Shown here: piece by piece, positions 6,781-11,727 of the stretch
Numbering within the stretch: the stretch's first letter is position 1
How the letters are laid out: each line of letters starts with the position of its first letter
Origin: Calditrichota bacterium
GTDB lineage: Bacteria; Zhuqueibacterota; Zhuqueibacteria; Zhuqueibacterales; Geothermadaptataceae
Assembly (NCBI GenBank): GCA_008501545.1
Contig: QQUM01000257.1
Span: 1 to 11,727, forward strand
Length of the DNA: 11,727 bases
Direction: 5' to 3'
Made by a program: the position numbers and the translations under genes
The notes under the pieces: generated by a model
Database searches by the model: none
What the model saw: the letters and a program-made list of their open reading frames with translations, nothing else
What the model was told of the DNA's origin: nothing

Positions 6781-9102
6781 TCACTGCATATATTGCCCAT
6801 AAATTTCCTTTATAATATCTTCCGATGGTTTTCCATTGGGAGTGAAGCCGCTATGCATTGTGCCGCCGACATCCAGCGAACTTGGCCATTTCCATATAAA
6901 AATGCCTGTAAAAATCTTCGAATTTAGCAAGAAGGGGAATACAGTTTTATAACACGACGCCTGTGCGCCCAAATCAACATCCTGCTTGTGGCCATCTTTG
7001 TGAGGATCTTGCCAGCTTTTGGGACGGCTGGCAAAACCAATCTCTGTAAGGTATACTGGACGATTAAATTTATTTTTTATACGCTTTACCGTTTGCATGG
7101 TAGCAGTTAAATGTTTTAATACATCGTCATCATCGAATGTTGCACCGGGAGAGAGCGGATAGTAAAAATTTAAGCCAATTGCATCAAGAGCATCCCAAAA
7201 TGCTATATTTTCAAATTCTTTCCCCCAGTTTGCTGCATAGATCAACTGACCGGCGTACACTTTTCTGACATTTTCGATAATCCGTCGCCATTTTTTTTCA
7301 TATTTAGTCGTCATTTTCACCAACTCAACACCAATGCATAAACTCTCATATTTTTGCATTTGAGCTAAAATTGCATAATGAATAATGATGGCTTCATACG
7401 CATCGAAAAAGCGATTCACTTCTTTTTCTGTCTGAAAATCAATTGCTCCAGGCCAGGATTCCCAGGAAACCCATATATGAGGCTTTAACATTATTTTCAT
7501 TCCAGCGTTGCGTGCGTATTGGCTGGCAATTATCAGGCTTTCATCGTTTTCCTGACGCAAGCCCTGACTTTGTTGCAAGTAGCGCTGCCTGCCAAAGTAA
7601 GCAAATGGTGTCAGTGAGATTGCGTTAACATTGAGTGTTGCGAGTTTGCGTATCGCAGCATTCGAATTTGTACCAAGGTAACCATTATAAACCTGGTATC
7701 CTTCATGCGCATAACAGAATCCGGTGAGAAAATTCGTGGTTGGTCCTATTTGGTCCGGTTTTTCTATTTGAAAATGAAGATTGCACCACGTAAGCCAGGC
7801 TTGTTTTAGCTGTTCCGGAAAGAGATTGAGAGAATTTTTATTGTATGTTGATGGTATTTTAGCCAAAAATTCCCGAATTGTTTCGATATCATATTTTTGC
7901 CACAAAAATTCCAGCCAGGTTGCTAGCTCAACGAACCGGATAAATTCAGACGATTGCGAGTGCTTATACAGTGTTTCTTCCAAAGAAACAAACAAGCCTC
8001 CGTGAAAAAAAAGACCAGCCCAGTATGAGTAACCTTTTCCGCCCCAACTATCGGAAAAAAGCATTCCTGCTGCCTGTCTGGCTTGGTTGTTTTCAATTAA
8101 TCCCCAGCTTTTTTCAAGAATGCATTGGGCAATCGCAGAGAAATTGTGTTTGGGGAATCGTTCATTTAACACCAGTGCAACGCTATTTCGATCGGAGTCC
8201 CAATCAGCGAAACCGGTTTTCTGCGTTGCTAAAAATTTTTGTTCTGTTGTCTCATAAATATCCAGTTGAATTGGGAAAAGATTATTTTGGGATCCACTAT
8301 CTATTTCTAATCTTTTTAACATGGCACGAACCATCTTTTCTCGCGATTGAACAAATTTATTAATCAGGGAATTGGCTGGTTCGCGCCCATGATATTCAAC
8401 AGTAAAAATTTCACTTTTATTTTTAATATCTATGCGTGAAGCGCTTGAAATCTCAGAGAATTTTGACAGTATCCAGGGTTTTTCTTCAGAAGGCTGTTCG
8501 AAAAATCCATAGACCAAAAGCTGTTCACCACTGTAGATGGAAAAGTCACCAATGAGTCTCGGGAAATTCCCTTTTTCAAGGAGCGTTTCAAGAAGTACAT
8601 TTTCAGAAGGTGCCGTAATGAGACGAAAATATCGATTCGGAAATGCCGGATTTGGCTGCGAACATAAGAGTATCAAATTATCATCATCATAGCGCATCCC
8701 ATTGAAATTGATGGCGTTATTTTCAATGGATAAATTCAGGTTTGAATTGAGAAGAAATTCTGATATCCCAGCATGGTTTGAAGGCGTTCCGACAAAACAC
8801 AAAGACGAATTCTGACTGAGGTTCGCGATATTTTCATATTTTTCTGTTTTAATAGTAACAAATCGACTCTTCCGGGAAAGCTGCTGAAGAGCATCCTGCA
8901 TTTTCTGCGATTGTGAAGACGCATCCGAATAGACATAATGCATCTGACGAACGTGCCGCCGCATCCTGGAAAAATCGGTTTTCGAAGGCCATTTGAATTC
9001 GGTATTTCGATTCCCACTAAATGAAAGCAACAGCAGGTGTACGGCCAATGCAAGCACCGTCGCAAAGCTCCCAATTTTCAGTAAAATACCTAATCGGTGC
9101 AA
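6781..9102 (-). CDS. Membrane-anchored protein with GH113-like TIM barrel and degenerate peptidase-like middle
   Basis: 773 residues starting at TTG (9102-9100), chosen because GAGGTGG lies about five bases upstream and an N-terminal membrane helix or uncleaved signal (about 7-28) follows. The C-terminal third (about 455-770) reads as a family 113-like glycoside hydrolase barrel: GFCYAHEGY (461-469), AIRKLATLNVNAISLTPF (483-500), AGMKIMLKPHIWV (533-545), IGVEL (590-594), IGLNFYYPL (642-650), VYLTEIGFAS (683-692), FIWKW (735-739) and GKPSEDIIKE (757-766). Glu593 and Glu687 are the likely acid/base and nucleophile, so activity on a beta-linked glycan (mannan-like for known GH113) is plausible. 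Residues 100-165 have VGTPSN and SQPNPAFPNRY, a pattern seen next to secreted hydrolases. Residues about 270-420 have the helix pattern of a peptidase-MA/gluzincin domain but no HExxH. It acts at the cell envelope. It lies downstream of the antiporter gene. Confidence 0.75.
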   Translation of the reverse strand: MHRLGILLKIGSFATVLALAVHLLLLSFSGNRNTEFKWPSKTDFSRMRRHVRQMHYVYSDASSQSQKMQDALQQLSRKSRFVTIKTEKYENIANLSQNSSLCFVGTPSNHAGISEFLLNSNLNLSIENNAINFNGMRYDDDNLILLCSQPNPAFPNRYFRLITAPSENVLLETLLEKGNFPRLIGDFSIYSGEQLLVYGFFEQPSEEKPWILSKFSEISSASRIDIKNKSEIFTVEYHGREPANSLINKFVQSREKMVRAMLKRLEIDSGSQNNLFPIQLDIYETTEQKFLATQKTGFADWDSDRNSVALVLNERFPKHNFSAIAQCILEKSWGLIENNQARQAAGMLFSDSWGGKGYSYWAGLFFHGGLFVSLEETLYKHSQSSEFIRFVELATWLEFLWQKYDIETIREFLAKIPSTYNKNSLNLFPEQLKQAWLTWCNLHFQIEKPDQIGPTTNFLTGFCYAHEGYQVYNGYLGTNSNAAIRKLATLNVNAISLTPFAYFGRQRYLQQSQGLRQENDESLIIASQYARNAGMKIMLKPHIWVSWESWPGAIDFQTEKEVNRFFDAYEAIIIHYAILAQMQKYESLCIGVELVKMTTKYEKKWRRIIENVRKVYAGQLIYAANWGKEFENIAFWDALDAIGLNFYYPLSPGATFDDDDVLKHLTATMQTVKRIKNKFNRPVYLTEIGFASRPKSWQDPHKDGHKQDVDLGAQASCYKTVFPFLLNSKIFTGIFIWKWPSSLDVGGTMHSGFTPNGKPSEDIIKEIYGQYMQ

Positions 9103-9139
9103 AACCCACCTCGGCTGTATGGTTGGACAAAAAATGAAT

Positions 9140-9170
9140 TTGACGTTTTAAAATTATTACACTATATAAT
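9140..9170 (+). promoter_or_regulatory. Candidate opposing promoter sharing the same -10 box
   Basis: On the plus strand TTGACG (9140-9145) is followed by 17 bases and TATATA (9163-9168), or by 19 bases and a perfect TATAAT (9165-9170). It would drive transcription antisense into the antiporter gene, since no plus-strand gene follows. The -35 box matches five of six consensus bases, better than the minus-strand one. Confidence 0.3.
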
Positions 9171-9191
9171 AGTTTTTATTAAAACAATCAA
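9163..9191 (-). promoter_or_regulatory. Candidate promoter for the GH113-like gene
   Basis: On the minus strand TTGATT (9191-9186), a 17-base spacer and TATATA (9168-9163) form a sigma-70-like promoter ending about 60 bases before the TTG start at 9102. The -35 box overlaps the stop codon of the antiporter gene. The AT-rich setting makes false positives common, and FCB sigma factors may prefer other boxes. Confidence 0.35.
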
Positions 9192-10666
9192 ACCGATATA
9201 ACAATTCCGGCAACCAAATAGAGTAAGATAGTAACTCCACCTGCTGAAAGTGCATAGGGTAATTGGGTTTTTACATGATCAATGTGATCACTCGCAGAGG
9301 CCATGGATGAAATGATTGTTGTATCCGAAATGGGTGAACAGTGGTCGCCAAAAACACCGCCTCCAAGAACTGCGGCAACTGCCAATGGTGGATAAACACC
9401 AAGAGTGGCTGCCATGGGTATTCCGATTGGAACCATAATCGCAAAGGTACCCCAGGAGGTTCCCGTTGAAAATGCGATAAAACTACTGACAACAAAAAGG
9501 ATAGCGGGTACAAATGCCGGACTGAGCCACTGGCTGGAAATCTCTGCAATGTAATAACCGGCGCCAAGGTCTTTGCATACCTTGCCAATTGCAAAGGCAA
9601 GCATCATCAGCAACGCAAGAGGAATGAGTCCGCCGATGCCTTTGAATATCAAATCGAGCAATTCCTGCAAGTTAAATATTTTCTGAGAGCGATATAAAAT
9701 CATGGCGACGAGAATTGAGGTGAGTACAGCCCAAAGTACAGCTTTCGAACCTGAACCTTTGCCCAGAGCTGTAAATATCATCTGCATTGTTGAAATATCC
9801 GTGCGGCTGGCAACAGCTTCCCATCCCGAATAAACAAGTCCAACCGGCATCATAAAAACCATTGTGAAAATAGGGATGAGCATGTTTCGTGCTTTTGATA
9901 CGACCCCATCTTTTTTCTCGAGGGAAATAACATCCGAGGAAATCATCGGTGTTGCGTTATCAGCGATGACCTTGCCTTCTTTCATCGCTCGTTCTTCTGC
10001 TTTTTTCATCGGCCCGAAATCTTTTTGAAGTACAATGATGAGCACGACCGTCAGCATCGCAAGCAATGGATAAAAATTTAACGGATAAGCTTTAATCATC
10101 GTAGTTAGCGGATCGGAAATGCCTTGCGCCAGCAGCAATCCCATAATATATGCCCCCCATGCATTGAGTGGAATGAGAATGCAGGTTGGTGCGGAAATTG
10201 AATCGGCAATATAGGCGAGCTTTTCTCTTGGAATTTTGAGTTTATCGAAAAGTGGACGAAAAATGGAGCCAACAGTCAGTACATTGATACTGGATTCAAC
10301 AAAAATAGAAAATCCGGTCAACCAGGCGAGAATCTGGACAAGTCGCCGACTATTGCCACCGCGCTGTTGCAGAAAATTATTTACTTTTAATATAAATCCA
10401 TCAACGCCGCCAGACCGCTGAATGAATGCAATGAGGGCGCCGACAAGCGCGCTGAACATGATGGTCCGTGTGTTACCGGCATCGGCAAAGACGTTGACCA
10501 GTGCCTGGATTGTACCGATCGTTCCATCAAAAAAATTCCATTCATTTAAAATGACCCAGCCGAGCCAAATTCCAAATAACAAAGAAACAAAAACTTGTCG
10601 TGTGCGGATTGCAAAAACAATTGCCACAATCGGCGGTAACACTGAAAGCCAACCGTAATGCTCCAT
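9188..10666 (-). CDS. NhaC-family Na+/H+ antiporter
   Basis: A polytopic inner-membrane antiporter that exchanges sodium for protons, serving pH and sodium balance; some NhaC relatives exchange organic acids instead. I start it at the ATG at 10666 (492 residues), with GGAGG four bases upstream, not at the TTG eight codons earlier. About a dozen hydrophobic segments are visible, beginning WLSVLPPIVAIVFAI (6-20). Family features: SALVGALIAFIQRSGG (72-87), FSIFVESSINVLTVG (119-133), AYIADSISAPTCILIPLNAWGAY (151-173, polar residues inside a membrane region), FSTGTSWGTFAIMVPIGIP (399-417) and the signature GGGVFGDHCSPISDTTIISS (435-454). A charged cytoplasmic loop occupies about 215-260. Length fits the family. 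It lies just after serS and its terminator, with no convincing promoter of its own. Family assignment is firm; the exact ions are inferred. Confidence 0.9.
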   Translation of the reverse strand: MEHYGWLSVLPPIVAIVFAIRTRQVFVSLLFGIWLGWVILNEWNFFDGTIGTIQALVNVFADAGNTRTIMFSALVGALIAFIQRSGGVDGFILKVNNFLQQRGGNSRRLVQILAWLTGFSIFVESSINVLTVGSIFRPLFDKLKIPREKLAYIADSISAPTCILIPLNAWGAYIMGLLLAQGISDPLTTMIKAYPLNFYPLLAMLTVVLIIVLQKDFGPMKKAEERAMKEGKVIADNATPMISSDVISLEKKDGVVSKARNMLIPIFTMVFMMPVGLVYSGWEAVASRTDISTMQMIFTALGKGSGSKAVLWAVLTSILVAMILYRSQKIFNLQELLDLIFKGIGGLIPLALLMMLAFAIGKVCKDLGAGYYIAEISSQWLSPAFVPAILFVVSSFIAFSTGTSWGTFAIMVPIGIPMAATLGVYPPLAVAAVLGGGVFGDHCSPISDTTIISSMASASDHIDHVKTQLPYALSAGGVTILLYLVAGIVISV

Positions 10667-10693
10667 CCTTCCTCCAATGAATTTTCGCAATAT

Positions 10694-10726
10694 AAAAAAG
10701 CCGCGAAATGAAGCACATTACGCGGC
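10694..10726 (-). terminator. Intrinsic terminator after serS
   Basis: On the minus strand GCCGCG (10726-10721) pairs with CGCGGC (10705-10700). After one T-T mismatch, AATG pairs with CATT, leaving a five-base loop. The stem is followed at once by six Ts (10699-10694). It lies 37 bases past the serS stop codon and only 28 bases before the antiporter start codon. Confidence 0.88.
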
Positions 10727-10762
10727 CACTCCGGTATACGCCGGTCTAATCAGAAAAAATTT

Positions 10763-11727
<965 letters not shown>

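Noticed and set aside
8736..9074. 112-residue minus-strand frame inside the GH113-like gene, and similar overlapping frames elsewhere
   Set aside because: They overlap well-supported genes in another frame and lack ribosome sites and protein-like composition.
9150..9177. AT-rich hairpin AAAATTATT...AATAGTTTTT as a terminator for the antiporter gene
   Set aside because: The stem has almost no GC pairs, a mismatch on the minus strand, and the T-run is on the wrong side for that gene.

Overview
The window holds ten protein-coding genes, two of them cut by the window ends. It is AT-rich and compact. No rRNA, tRNA, CRISPR array, insertion sequence or phage gene was recognised. The likely source is a free-living Gram-negative bacterium of the Bacteroidota/Calditrichota/KSB1 (FCB) side of the tree. 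The clues are a secreted fibronectin-III-like domain of the kind found in type IX-secreted FCB proteins, a DUF4097 beta-repeat protein, an LA_2272-like surface-repeat protein, two membrane-anchored SPOR-like proteins and the NhaC-type antiporter. This assignment is an inference from protein style, not from a marker-gene comparison.

Layout, left to right. (1) 1-358, minus: start of a secreted protein with an FN3-like domain, cut by the left edge. (2) 535-2460, minus: a two-gene unit in which a 16-residue surface-repeat protein is followed 18 bp later by a DUF4097 beta-repeat protein; both carry signal peptides. (3) 2742-3749, plus: pyrD, a class 2 dihydroorotate dehydrogenase. (4) 3977-5251, plus: an unrecognised 424-residue cytoplasmic protein with possible traces of an HD-GYP architecture. 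(5) 5263-6401, minus: two small proteins of the same design, one membrane helix, a Pro-rich linker and a C-terminal SPOR-like domain. (6) 6781-9102, minus: a large membrane-anchored protein ending in a GH113-like TIM barrel, with a middle region that looks like a peptidase lacking its metal-binding motif. (7) 9188-10666, minus: an NhaC-family Na+/H+ antiporter. (8) 10763 to the right edge, minus: serS, seryl-tRNA synthetase, followed by a clear intrinsic terminator.

The minus-strand genes mostly have strong Shine-Dalgarno sequences, which moves three starts inward from the longest reading frame (2460, 6401, 10666), supports a TTG start at 9102 and supports a GTG start at 358. The two plus-strand genes have weak or no visible Shine-Dalgarno, and PyrD looks unusually gammaproteobacterial, so that pair may have a separate history.

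Functionally the window mixes housekeeping genes (serS, pyrD, an ion antiporter) with cell-envelope genes (repeat proteins, SPOR-like proteins, an envelope glycoside hydrolase-like protein). I did not find a clear-cut new defence or mobile system. The most unusual items are the exact 16-residue repeat array with a run of in-register cysteines, the multi-domain glycosidase-like protein, a 90-bp element bounded by 9-bp inverted repeats at 6576-6665, and a candidate bidirectional promoter near 9163.
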